Shown here: piece after piece, positions 7,544 through 15,073 of the stretch
Position numbering within the stretch: position 1 is the first letter of the stretch
How the letters are laid out: every line of letters starts with the position of its first letter
NCBI GenBank assembly: GCA_902805735.1
Contig: CADCTW010000106.1
Location: forward strand, 1 to 54,381
Source of the DNA: an uncultured Gemmatimonadota bacterium
GTDB taxonomy: Bacteria > Gemmatimonadota > Gemmatimonadetes > Longimicrobiales > Longimicrobiaceae
Direction of reading: 5' to 3'
Length of the DNA: 54,381 nt
Made by a program: the position numbers and the translations under genes
Notes under the pieces: generated by a model
Told to the model about the DNA's origin: nothing
Database searches by the model: none
Seen by the model: the letters and a program-made list of their open reading frames with translations, nothing else

Positions 7544-7970
7544 CGAGCAGCGTGGTGCGGATGTGGAAGGCGCCCGCGAGCGACTTGTGCACGGGGCACT
7601 GGTTGGAGATGTGCAGCAGGCGGTCGCGCTGGGTCTCGTCCAGCGGCCCGCCCACCACGATCTCGCGGTCGAGCCGCGTGATCCTGGCGTCCGGCTGGTC
7701 GCAGTTGACGCAGTCCGCGGCGTGGTCGCGGGCCTCGCGCAGCGTCACGGTGACGTCCTCCAGCGGCCAGCCCTTGCGCGACGCGTACATGCGCAGCGTC
7801 ATCCCCGTGCACGAGCCCAGCGCGGCCAGGAGGAGGTCGTACGGGGTGGGGCCGGCGCCCGTGCCGCCCACCCCGGCCGGCTCGTCGGCCACCATCCTGA
7901 AGCCCCCCGCGTCGATCTCGGTGCGGTAGCCGTCGCCGGGGGTGCGGGTCACGATCTCGTTTCCGGGCAT
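7512..7970 (-). CDS. OsmC family protein (peroxide/redox-type)
   Basis: A 152-residue OsmC/Ohr-like protein. The first conserved cysteine sits in LLLAALGSCTGMTLRMYASR (about residue 54) and the second in ISNQCPVHKSL (about 127), the pair used for thiol-based hydroperoxide reduction in this superfamily. The segment between them (EDVTVTLREARDHAADCVNC) includes two more cysteines. The open frame continues far upstream, but the ATG at 7970 is the only start that gives the family's normal length. The last ten residues lie in a CACAGAG repeat, so the natural C-terminus has probably been replaced by repeat sequence. The substrate is unknown. Confidence 0.88.
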   Translation of the reverse strand: MPGNEIVTRTPGDGYRTEIDAGGFRMVADEPAGVGGTGAGPTPYDLLLAALGSCTGMTLRMYASRKGWPLEDVTVTLREARDHAADCVNCDQPDARITRLDREIVVGGPLDETQRDRLLHISNQCPVHKSLAGAFHIRTTLLGSHSGTEAPS

Positions 7971-7996
7971 GTGCTCTCGGGAGCGGGGGAACGGGG

Positions 7997-8028
7997 TTTC
8001 ACACAGAGGCACGGAGACACAGAGAGAA
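7997..8028 (+). repeat. CACAGAG-family half-repeat
   Basis: A single arm, TTTCACACAGAGGCACGGAG and following ACACAGAGAG, with no facing arm. It lies between the OsmC start and the methyltransferase stop, on the 5' side of OsmC. Confidence 0.7.
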
Positions 8029-8077
8029 TAACGCGCGCGCCGCGGAAAGTCTTGGATGGCGTTGCGGCCGCACGTGT

Positions 8078-9322
8078 TCAGCGCGTGGCGAAGAGGACCT
8101 TGAACTCGCGGCCGTCCAGCACGGTACGGCAGGTGCCGAAGCACTCGCGCACCCACGCCTCGTACGGCAACGTGCGGTTGGCGACCAGGAAGAGCCGCCC
8201 GCCCCGCTCCAGGACGCGCGCCGCGTCGCGGATGAACTGCGCGGGCACGTCCAGGTCCGTGGCCTTGCCCACGTGGAAGGGCGGGTTGCTGAGCACCAGG
8301 TCGAAGCGGCGGTCCGCCACGGCATCGGCCGCGTCGCTGGCCAGCACCTCGCAGCGGTCCCCCAGGCCGTTCTCCTCGACCGTGCGGCGGGCGGAGCGGA
8401 CGGCCTCCACGTCCACGTCCACCATGGTCACCCTTGCATCGGGCGCCGCGAGGGCGGCGGCCATGCCCACGACGCCGTAGCCGCACCCCAGCTCCAGCAC
8501 CCGCCCGGCGCCCTTCACTTCCATCACCTCCAGCAGCGCCTGGCTGCCGCGGTCCAGCCGGTCCCAGGAGAAGACGCCGGGGCGCGAGAACACCTTGCAG
8601 GCGCCGCCGGGCACGTTCACGCGAAAGGTGTGGAAGCGCTCCGGGTCCAGCCAGGGGGTGTCGAAGTCGCCGGTGCGCGCGGCGGGGGCGTCGGGGCGCG
8701 TGGCCACGCCCACCCGGTGGCCGCCGCGGTACCCCAGCACCACCGCCTCGCCGAAGAGCGCCTCCATCTGCCGCAGCGCCGTGCGGATGCCCTCGTCGTT
8801 GCCGCCGGCCAGGTAGCACCGCCCGCCGGGCTTCAGCACGCGGTAGGCGTCCCACAGGAGCTGCAGCGTGGGGATCTTGCCCTTGGGGAGCCGCGCCACC
8901 GCCACGTCGGCCGGGGGGCCGGAGTACGCGTCCGCGCCGCGGCTGAACGCGACCTCGGCGTTCGCCACGCCGTTGGCCTCCAGCGTGCGCTGGGCGGCCT
9001 GCACGGAAAGGAGGTTGCCGTCCGCCATCCACACCCGTCCGCCGGGCGCGCGCAGGGCGGCCAGCGTCCCCACCACCCCCGACCCGCAGTGCAGGTCGCA
9101 CACGGTGTCCGCGCTCGCCACCTCCAGGTGGTCCAGCAGGAGCCCGGCCGATGGGTCCAGCTCGCCGAAGGAGAGGACGCCGGGCTTGGAGACCACGGCC
9201 AGCGACTCGCCGCCCACCGTCACCTCCCCCGTGCGCCAGCGGTGGTAGTCCGCGTCTCCGCAGCGGAACTGCCCGCCGCCCTCCGCCTCGCGCCCGAGTC
9301 CCTGCCCCTTCGCTCGCCCCAT
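8078..9322 (-). CDS. RsmC-like class I SAM-dependent methyltransferase
   Basis: A 414-residue protein with two tandem Rossmann methyltransferase domains. The N-terminal domain (about 60-200) keeps a glycine motif (DLHCGSGVVGTLAAL) but lacks NPP. The C-terminal domain (about 225-414) has VLELGCGYGVVGMAAAL (SAM binding), the acidic VDVDVEAV strand end, the catalytic NPPFHVG and the LFLVANRTLPYE segment shared with RsmC/RlmG. That arrangement, a degenerate N-terminal copy and an active C-terminal copy, is the RsmC design, which methylates guanine N2 in rRNA. The exact target nucleotide cannot be read from sequence. It is encoded upstream of OsmC on the same strand, about 107 bp apart. Confidence 0.85.
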   Translation of the reverse strand: MGRAKGQGLGREAEGGGQFRCGDADYHRWRTGEVTVGGESLAVVSKPGVLSFGELDPSAGLLLDHLEVASADTVCDLHCGSGVVGTLAALRAPGGRVWMADGNLLSVQAAQRTLEANGVANAEVAFSRGADAYSGPPADVAVARLPKGKIPTLQLLWDAYRVLKPGGRCYLAGGNDEGIRTALRQMEALFGEAVVLGYRGGHRVGVATRPDAPAARTGDFDTPWLDPERFHTFRVNVPGGACKVFSRPGVFSWDRLDRGSQALLEVMEVKGAGRVLELGCGYGVVGMAAALAAPDARVTMVDVDVEAVRSARRTVEENGLGDRCEVLASDAADAVADRRFDLVLSNPPFHVGKATDLDVPAQFIRDAARVLERGGRLFLVANRTLPYEAWVRECFGTCRTVLDGREFKVLFATR

Positions 9323-9433
9323 TCGCTCCGTTCCCGTTGCATCCTCTCCTGAGCACCCCGCCGGCGGGTGACTTCAGGAAACGTTCCGTGGAGGGCCCTC
9401 GCCCCCTGTCCCCCGCATCTTGGGTGTCGGCGC

Positions 9434-9535
9434 GACGAAAGGGCCCTCTCCTCCCGACCTCCTCCCCCAAACAGCTGGGGGAGGAGGCGATTTCCACGGA
9501 TCCGTGCGTAGGGGCGCGATTCTTCGCGCTCGACC
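9434..9535 (-). repeat. Dispersed palindromic repeat, copy 2
   Basis: The same element as at 2381-2445, in reverse orientation. The stem is CCTCCTCCCCC (9458-9468) with GGGGGAGGAGG (9477-9487), flanked by GGGCCCTCTCCTCCCGA and CGATTTCCAC. Here it sits between divergent genes, so it cannot be only a terminator. The rest of the 9323-9685 gap holds no recognisable gene. Confidence 0.75.
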
Positions 9536-9685
9536 GCCGCTCAGGGTGCCGGCGCAGGGGGAGCTCTTTGTGGCCGCTCGGGATACGGGGACGGGTGCCG
9601 CGGCGGGCCACGTTCAGGGCGCAGGGGGGAATGCGCCCGTCCGGCCGCTCCCGCCCCGCACGGACTCCCCGCCCCAGAGGCAGAA

Positions 9686-11191
9686 ATGAGCTTTCTCGAC
9701 GACGCGATCAGCAACATCGGCAGAGGACTGGCACAGAGCGCGGTGCAGGCCGCGAGCGACGCGACGGGCATGGACGTGGGCGGCACGCTCAACTTCCTGT
9801 TCAACGGCCAGACGACGGGGGGAGAGCAGCTCGCGACGCTGCAGTCCAGCCTCCAGAGCGACTGGAGCGGGACGCCGGAGCAGCTCACCGCGCTGCAGAA
9901 CGGGCTTGCCCAGCAGTCGCAGACGCTGAGCGACATCGGCACGCAGCTCACCTCGGTGGCGGCGTCGGTGGGAGCGATCAGCGTGCAGATCCACCAGATC
10001 TCGACGCTGCTCACGCAGATCAACCAGCAGCAGCTCTTCCAGTCGTGGCAGACGGTGGACGTCGCCATGAGCGGCTACCTGGCCGCCATCTCCACCTCGT
10101 ACGCCACCTACGGCAAGTACGTGCTGGCGGCGTCGGAGACGGACGGGACGCTGGTGCAGGATCTGGTGGTCACCATCCTGGACCCCAACGTGGGGCCGGC
10201 CGTGGGCATCACCGCCATCCACAACCTGATCATGGGGAACGGGCAGGCGCAGAGCGTACTGCAGCTCTGGTCGGCCATGGTGGCCCCGCTGGTGAGCGGG
10301 GGGCTGATGGACTACCGCGAGGCCGTGCAGCAGTACGAGGCCTACTACAAGCAGCTCGCCTACGCGCAGCTCTGCGGCACCAACCTGCTGATGGAGGCCT
10401 ACAACTACGACGCGGAATCGTCGTCCACCCTGGCCGCGGGGGCGTACACCGACTACAAGGCGGCGCTGCTGGCCCAGGAGGACATGTTCATCCGCTGGAT
10501 GGTGCCGCTGGTGGCCGCGGGGGTGGTGGGCGGGGTCACGACCAACGGCATCCCCTTCTCGTCCGCCGACGCGGCGGTCCAGCTCAACCCCGGCGTCCAG
10601 ACCCTGCCGGGCGCCGCCGATCCCGGCGCGTCGTTCTACGCCGCCTCTCCCGTGTTCAGGGGCGCCGAGTCGCTGCTGGCCAGCCTCTCGGTGACCGACC
10701 CCGCCGACCGCCGCGTCGTGGTTCACATGGCGTATCTGGCAGGCACCAACGGCAGCAGCCTGGGCAGCCTGCACCTCACCATGACCAGCCTGGACGGAGA
10801 GTCGCAGGTGAGCCCCGTCACCAGCACGCGCCTGGGCGGCCCGTACTTCATCCCCCTGGCGCCGGGCGGCGGCTTCAGAGACAGGGGGCTGCCCGACATG
10901 AACTTCGCGACCGTTACGTCCCCCCAGAACGGGTTCTACGTCAAGCGCTTCGTCTTTTCCGACGACGTGTCGCACGGCGGCCTGGCCGACACGCAGTACA
11001 GCCTGGACAACCTGAACGGAATCAACGGCCTGGTGGCGCTCCAGACCTACCTCTCCGGGACAGGGGATGTGCCGTTCATGAACGACAACATCCCGCAGAA
11101 CGTGCTGCAGGTGAACGCCGCGCAGCCGTTCGACTTCATGAACTTCCTGGCCTACTGCGAGCCGGTGGACGCCATCGGCTACCCCTGGTAG
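9686..11191 (+). CDS. Large uncharacterised helical protein, first gene of a three-gene unit
   Basis: A 501-residue protein with no recognised domain and no signal peptide. The N-terminal part is amphipathic: small-residue helices, then a long coiled-coil-prone stretch (about 45-125) rich in Gln, Ser, Thr and Leu (SQTLSDIGTQLTSVAASV, QIHQISTLLTQINQQQLF). A helical middle region contains a hydrophobic hairpin-like segment, RWMVPLVAAGVVGGVTTNG, at about 270-290. The C-terminal half (about 310-501) looks like beta-rich extracellular-type sequence. Coiled coil plus a hydrophobic hairpin plus a beta domain recalls alpha-helical pore-forming toxins, but this is only a resemblance of layout. A glycosyltransferase gene starts 4 bp after its stop, so the two are surely co-transcribed. 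Confidence 0.75.
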   Translation: MSFLDDAISNIGRGLAQSAVQAASDATGMDVGGTLNFLFNGQTTGGEQLATLQSSLQSDWSGTPEQLTALQNGLAQQSQTLSDIGTQLTSVAASVGAISVQIHQISTLLTQINQQQLFQSWQTVDVAMSGYLAAISTSYATYGKYVLAASETDGTLVQDLVVTILDPNVGPAVGITAIHNLIMGNGQAQSVLQLWSAMVAPLVSGGLMDYREAVQQYEAYYKQLAYAQLCGTNLLMEAYNYDAESSSTLAAGAYTDYKAALLAQEDMFIRWMVPLVAAGVVGGVTTNGIPFSSADAAVQLNPGVQTLPGAADPGASFYAASPVFRGAESLLASLSVTDPADRRVVVHMAYLAGTNGSSLGSLHLTMTSLDGESQVSPVTSTRLGGPYFIPLAPGGGFRDRGLPDMNFATVTSPQNGFYVKRFVFSDDVSHGGLADTQYSLDNLNGINGLVALQTYLSGTGDVPFMNDNIPQNVLQVNAAQPFDFMNFLAYCEPVDAIGYPW

Positions 11192-11195
11192 GACC

Positions 11196-12470
11196 ATGCC
11201 CCAGCTTCTCGTGGCCGGGCTGTACCTGCCGGCATCCGGGCTCACCCGGGTGATGCTGTCGCTGATGGGCGAGCTGCGGCGGCGGCGGTGGCGGGTGCGC
11301 GGGCTGGGATTCGCGCCGTCGCGCACCCGGGAAGACCGGGACGTGGCGGACGACGGCCACGAGGTGCGCGTGCGGGGTGGGCCGGAACGGGCCTTCTCCG
11401 CCGACCCGGAGTGGCTGCGGGAGCGGTTCGAGTCCGACGCACCGCGGGCGGTGCTGGTGATCGGCCCGGCCTTCCTGGCGGCGCCGCTCCTGCGCCAGCT
11501 CCAGCCCTGGCGCGGGCGCACCCGTATCGTGCTGTACCTGCCGGTGGAGGGGGCGCTGGCGAACGACGACTTCGCCCCCGTCCTGGAGCTGGCGGACGTG
11601 TGCGTGACGTACACCCGCAGCGCGCGCCGCGACGTGGCCGCGCTCTGCCGGGCGGCCACGGCGGAGCGGGCGGAGTACCGCTCCCCGCGGCTGGAGGTGG
11701 CGGGGCACGGCGCGGACCCGGCGGAGTTCTTCCCGCTCGCCGCGTCGTGCGAGGCGGAGCGGCGGGCCGCGGCGCGGCGGGTGGTGTACGGCGTAGGGAT
11801 GGAGGGCGCGTTCCTCGTCCTCAACAGCAACCGGCCGTACCTGCGCAAGCGGCTGGACCTTTCGGTAGCCGGCTTCGCCCTCTTCGCCCAGGGGCGGCCG
11901 GACGCGCACCTGCACCTCCACACCGGCGCCCGCTCCCCCGCCGTGGACGCCGCGCTCCGCCGCCAGATCGTCGAATCAGGGGTGGCGGAGCGCATCCACC
12001 TGACTCCCGAGCACCCCGGCGGCGAGCCCGCGCCCGCCGAGTGGCTGAACGCGCTCTACAACGCCGCGGACGTGGGGCTGACCACGGCGATGGGCGAGGG
12101 ATGGGGGCTGGGGATGTTCGAGCACGCGGCGACCCGCGCCGCGCTGGTGGCGCCGGCCCACACGGGGTTCGTGGAGAACTGGCGGGGCGCGGCGCTGCTG
12201 GTGCCCACGGTGAGCCGCGAGTTCATCTTCTACGAAGCCGCGCACATGTTCGCCGTCGCCGCGCCCGGCGTGGCGGCGGCGCTCGAAAGGCTCTACTCCG
12301 ACCGAGATCTGCTGCGCCGGATGGCGGAGCTCGCGCACGCACGCGTGGGCGAACGCCGCTTCCGCTGGAAGAGCGTCGGCGCACGCTTTCACACCATACT
12401 TCAAACGGAGGGCTCCAATGCCCCGCTCGCAAGATCTTTTGAAGGTGCTCGCCCAGGTGATCACGGCTGA
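11196..12470 (+). CDS. GT4-family glycosyltransferase
   Basis: A 424-residue GT-B fold enzyme. The C-terminal donor domain has the nucleotide-sugar signature MGEGWGLGMFEHAAT (E-x7-E, about 298-312), preceded by LNSNRPYLRKRLDLSVAGFALF, the usual strand and helix with basic residues. The N-terminal acceptor domain starts MPQLLVAGLYLPASGLTRVM, matching a retaining GT4 glycine-rich loop. The sugar and acceptor are unknown. Its tight linkage (4 bp) to the 501-residue protein raises the possibility that it glycosylates that protein, which is inference. The last 53 bp overlap the start of the next gene. Confidence 0.85.
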   Translation: MPQLLVAGLYLPASGLTRVMLSLMGELRRRRWRVRGLGFAPSRTREDRDVADDGHEVRVRGGPERAFSADPEWLRERFESDAPRAVLVIGPAFLAAPLLRQLQPWRGRTRIVLYLPVEGALANDDFAPVLELADVCVTYTRSARRDVAALCRAATAERAEYRSPRLEVAGHGADPAEFFPLAASCEAERRAAARRVVYGVGMEGAFLVLNSNRPYLRKRLDLSVAGFALFAQGRPDAHLHLHTGARSPAVDAALRRQIVESGVAERIHLTPEHPGGEPAPAEWLNALYNAADVGLTTAMGEGWGLGMFEHAATRAALVAPAHTGFVENWRGAALLVPTVSREFIFYEAAHMFAVAAPGVAAALERLYSDRDLLRRMAELAHARVGERRFRWKSVGARFHTILQTEGSNAPLARSFEGARPGDHG

Positions 12471-12984
12471 CGCAGCCTCGGCGCTTCCCGTGGTGAGCTA
12501 TTTCCTGAACCGGAACCTCGCCGGCGGATGGGAGGGGTGGCTGCAGGTGGCCTACGCCCGGGCCGTGCTGGGCGCCCCCCTGCAGGCCGCCGACTTCCAG
12601 CGGGAGGTGAACTTTCCCGGCACCCTGCAGCGGTGCGACCTGGTGTTCACCCCCACGCGGGGGGTCAACATGTGGGTGGAGCTCAAGACCCAGCGCCAGG
12701 CGACGTACAAGACCACCGTGGGCGATTTCGCGGGGGACATCAACAAGATCTACAGCCTGCCGCTGGCGTTCAAGCAGTCCAACGTGCTGCTGGCGGTGGC
12801 CATCCTGCGGCTGCAGGGGACGGACGCGGCCGATCTCAACACGTTGCGCAACTCCGTGAAGGGGGGAACCATGCAGTACCTCCTGTTCACCCCCGGCTCT
12901 CCATGGCAGGACGTCACCGCCACCATCTCGACCACCGTCACGGGCGCCAACCAGCTCCTGCTGGCCAGCTACTCGGTCATCTGA
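12418..12984 (+). CDS. PD-(D/E)XK-like protein, uncharacterised
   Basis: A 188-residue protein. A central core reads like a PD-(D/E)XK nuclease fold: Glu39 in an N-terminal helix, Glu63 (FQREVNFPG), Asp74 (QRCDLVFTP) and E88-L-K90 (MWVELKTQ), with D-x13-E-x-K spacing and hydrophobic strands on either side. A later strand is NVLLAVAILRLQ. The ATG at 12418 has a GGAGGGCTCC ribosome binding site and overlaps the glycosyltransferase by 53 bp, which argues for translational coupling. It could be a nuclease or an inactive fold relative. A hairpin just after the stop ends the three-gene unit. Confidence 0.7.
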   Translation: MPRSQDLLKVLAQVITADAASALPVVSYFLNRNLAGGWEGWLQVAYARAVLGAPLQAADFQREVNFPGTLQRCDLVFTPTRGVNMWVELKTQRQATYKTTVGDFAGDINKIYSLPLAFKQSNVLLAVAILRLQGTDAADLNTLRNSVKGGTMQYLLFTPGSPWQDVTATISTTVTGANQLLLASYSVI

Positions 12985-12990
12985 CCCCGG

Positions 12991-13017
12991 AGGGCTGCCC
13001 GCGACAGGGGCAGCCCT
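12991..13017 (+). terminator. Hairpin ending the three-gene unit
   Basis: AGGGCTGCCC (12991-13000) pairs perfectly with GGGCAGCCCT (13008-13017) around a 7-base loop, 6 bp after the stop codon. There is only a single T after the stem, so it is not a canonical intrinsic terminator, but position and strength suggest a transcript end. Confidence 0.55.
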
Positions 13018-13519
13018 TCGCCAGTACTCGCTACGCTCGAGAGCGTGGAAGAGGCCCTGGGAGGAGGGAGGAAGCGCATCCAAGCGTCGAGCCGCTCGCG
13101 CGCGGAAAATCCCACCGCAATTCCTCGGCGTCGTGGGAAGGCGCTCCAGGCGACCGTGCGCGGTGCCGTGCAGCTCGCCGGAGACGGCGCGCTCCGCGGG
13201 CCGCTGCCCCATGCGGGTGCGCTTCGCCTGCCCCATTTCCACGAACGTGTGACGGCGCGTGGCTAGTCCTTGTCCGCGGCTGGTGGTTTGTTGCGGGAGC
13301 TACTGCGGATTGCGAGGCGGCGGCGGCGCGCCAGTAACTGCTATCTCACACGGAAGCACGGAGACACAGAGACTCCTCCTCGACGCTGGTTGCAAGTCTC
13401 ACGTTCTTCCGCAGGCCGCGAATGTCGTCGCGTCTGTCCGACTTCTCCAGCAGGGCGAAACGAAACACCCGCCGGAATGCACCGGCGGGACATTTCACCG
13501 ACCGAACTGGAGGGGAGCG
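13018..13519. other. Intergenic stretch without a recognisable gene
   Basis: About 500 bp. Several short open frames exist on both strands but none has a ribosome binding site plus a recognisable product. It holds a CACAGAG half-repeat at 13344-13372 and a perfect 8-bp hairpin, CCCGCCGG (13468-13475) with CCGGCGGG (13482-13489), 30 bp upstream of the next ATG. That hairpin may be part of the 5' leader of the lipoprotein gene. Confidence 0.5.
13344..13372 (+). repeat. CACAGAG-family half-repeat
   Basis: A single arm, TCTCACACGGAAGCACGGAG followed by ACACAGAGA, without a facing arm. Confidence 0.65.
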
Positions 13520-14125
13520 ATGAGGAACGACAGAAGGAGCGGCGCACGCTGGCGCTCGGCGATGGCGGTACTGGCGGGGGTCGCGTTCGGAGGGTGCACT
13601 TATCTCATCCCGCAGCCCGGCGCCCCCGCCATCGCGCTGGAGTCCTTGCAGCCGGGAGCCGCGTACTCGCCGCTCCCCATCGAATCCGTACGCGCCGAGC
13701 GCATGGATGCGGTTCCGGCCAACCTGGTGCGTCTCGCGCGGGTCGAGATGCGGCAGCGCGGCGGAGAACCGGACAGCGTGGTGGTGAACCGCATCCGGAG
13801 CCGGGCCGCGTGGCAGGGGGGAACGCTGGTGGCGTGGCGCATCCTCCGGCCCGGGCTGGTGGAGTACACCATCGCGCGAGACCCCGTGCTCGGTGCCAGG
13901 CTCGACCGCAAGATGGCGGCGCAGAGGGACAGCGGGGCACGTGCTCCGGGCTCGAACGGCTCCGGGGGGGTGCCTGCCCGCGGGAGCACGGCCGGGGGCG
14001 GGTCTTCCAGTGGCGGGTGCAGTGGGTCGTGCGGCGTGCACGTCCGCGGATACACCCGGAAGGATGGGACGTACGTGCGCCCGCACAGGAGGAGCGCACC
14101 GCGGAGCGGCGGGCGGCGCCGCTAG
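13520..14125 (+). CDS. Lipoprotein with a basic C-terminal YTRKDGTYVRPH tail
   Basis: A 201-residue protein. The ATG follows GGAGGGGAGCG, a strong ribosome binding site. The N-terminus (MRNDRRSGARWRSAMAVLAG) is basic then hydrophobic and ends in VAFGGC, so Cys26 is the probable lipidation site. The middle region is a compact domain of unknown type. A Gly/Ser/Cys-rich linker then leads to HVRGYTRKDGTYVRPHRRS, a motif seen at the ends of many bacterial surface or envelope proteins of unknown role. The ion-channel gene starts 5 bp after the stop, so the two are likely co-expressed. Confidence 0.7.
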   Translation: MRNDRRSGARWRSAMAVLAGVAFGGCTYLIPQPGAPAIALESLQPGAAYSPLPIESVRAERMDAVPANLVRLARVEMRQRGGEPDSVVVNRIRSRAAWQGGTLVAWRILRPGLVEYTIARDPVLGARLDRKMAAQRDSGARAPGSNGSGGVPARGSTAGGGSSSGGCSGSCGVHVRGYTRKDGTYVRPHRRSAPRSGGRRR

Positions 14126-14130
14126 CACTC

Positions 14131-14859
14131 ATGTCCGCCCCCGGGCCTGAAAGGCTCGCGCTCTACGACCTCTTCACCCTCGGGCTCAGCGGGTACGTGC
14201 TGGGCGCCATGGCGGCCACCGCGGTGCTCCCGCTGGGCCCGGAGAGCAGGAAGGTGCTGGGCGCGGCCGACAACGTGGTGTGCCTCGTGTTCCTGGTGGA
14301 CTTCATCCGCAACCTGGTCCGCGCGGAGCGGAAGATGGAGTACCTCCGGTGGGGATGGCTGGACCTGGCGGCGAGCATCCCCACGGTGGACGCGCTGCGG
14401 TTCGCGCGGGTGGCGAGGATCGTCCGGGTGGCGCGCGTGCTCCGCGGCTTCCGGTGCGCCCAGCGGCTCGGCGCCTTCATCCTCGGCAAACGCGCCGGGG
14501 CGGCGTTCTGGGGCGTGGCGCTGCTGTCCTTTCTCGTGCTGGTGTTCTCGTCGGTCGCGATCCTGGAGGTGGAGCGGGACGCGCCGGGAGCGAGTATCCT
14601 GACCGCCGCGGATGCGGTCTGGTGGGCGTACACCACGATCTCCACCGTGGGCTACGGCGACCGGGTGCCCGTGACCACCGAGGGCCGCGTCATCGCCGCG
14701 CTCCTGATGACCGTGGGCGTGGGCCTGTTCGGCACCTTCACCGGCTACGTCGCGAAGTCGTTCCTGCAGCCCGCCGAAAGCGCCGACGCGAGCGTCATCC
14801 GGGCGCTGGAGCTCCGGATCGCGCGGCTGGAAGACGGCGCCTCCGACCCGGCGGCCTGA
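14131..14859 (+). CDS. Voltage-gated-type potassium channel
   Basis: A 242-residue six-helix ion channel. The S4-like segment DALRFARVARIVRVARVLRG has arginines at every third position, as in voltage sensors. The pore region has the K+ selectivity filter TISTVGYGDRVPVTT (about residues 171-185). An acidic residue after the first strand of helices and a C-terminal helix (IRALELRIARLEDG) that could form a tetrameric coiled coil complete the picture. It should be an inner-membrane tetramer passing K+. It sits 5 bp after the lipoprotein gene. Confidence 0.9.
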   Translation: MSAPGPERLALYDLFTLGLSGYVLGAMAATAVLPLGPESRKVLGAADNVVCLVFLVDFIRNLVRAERKMEYLRWGWLDLAASIPTVDALRFARVARIVRVARVLRGFRCAQRLGAFILGKRAGAAFWGVALLSFLVLVFSSVAILEVERDAPGASILTAADAVWWAYTTISTVGYGDRVPVTTEGRVIAALLMTVGVGLFGTFTGYVAKSFLQPAESADASVIRALELRIARLEDGASDPAA

Positions 14860-14867
14860 GACAGAGC

Positions 14868-14937
14868 GGGCTCACACGGAGACGGGGAGGCACAGGGACG
14901 ACTTCATCTCCGTGTCTCTGTGCCTCTGTGTGAGCCC
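14868..14937. repeat. CACAGAG-family hairpin
   Basis: The two arms GGGCTCACACGGAGAC.. (from 14868) and ..CTCTGTGTGAGCCC (to 14937) face each other around a short loop, 8 bp after the channel stop codon. It may end the channel transcript. Confidence 0.8.
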
Positions 14938-15073
14938 CTTCTTCCGTTGACTCCGCGGGAGTAATGTGAGACAATTCGTCGAGAGGCGGGAGGCGCGATT
15001 TCCGTGCGGGAAATCAGGCCGGTACCTGCCTCTCGTCGTTGCCGCCGTTCGCGTTCCCCCCGTCTACGCACGC

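Noticed and set aside
7971-9611. Upstream in-frame extension of the OsmC gene through the methyltransferase region
   Set aside because: No stop codon by chance, but the extension is Arg/Gly/Pro-rich and overlaps a clear RsmC-like gene in another frame.
13045-13266. A 73-codon plus-strand open frame between the nuclease-like gene and the lipoprotein
   Set aside because: No ribosome binding site, no recognisable product, and Arg/Gly/Ala-rich composition typical of chance frames here.
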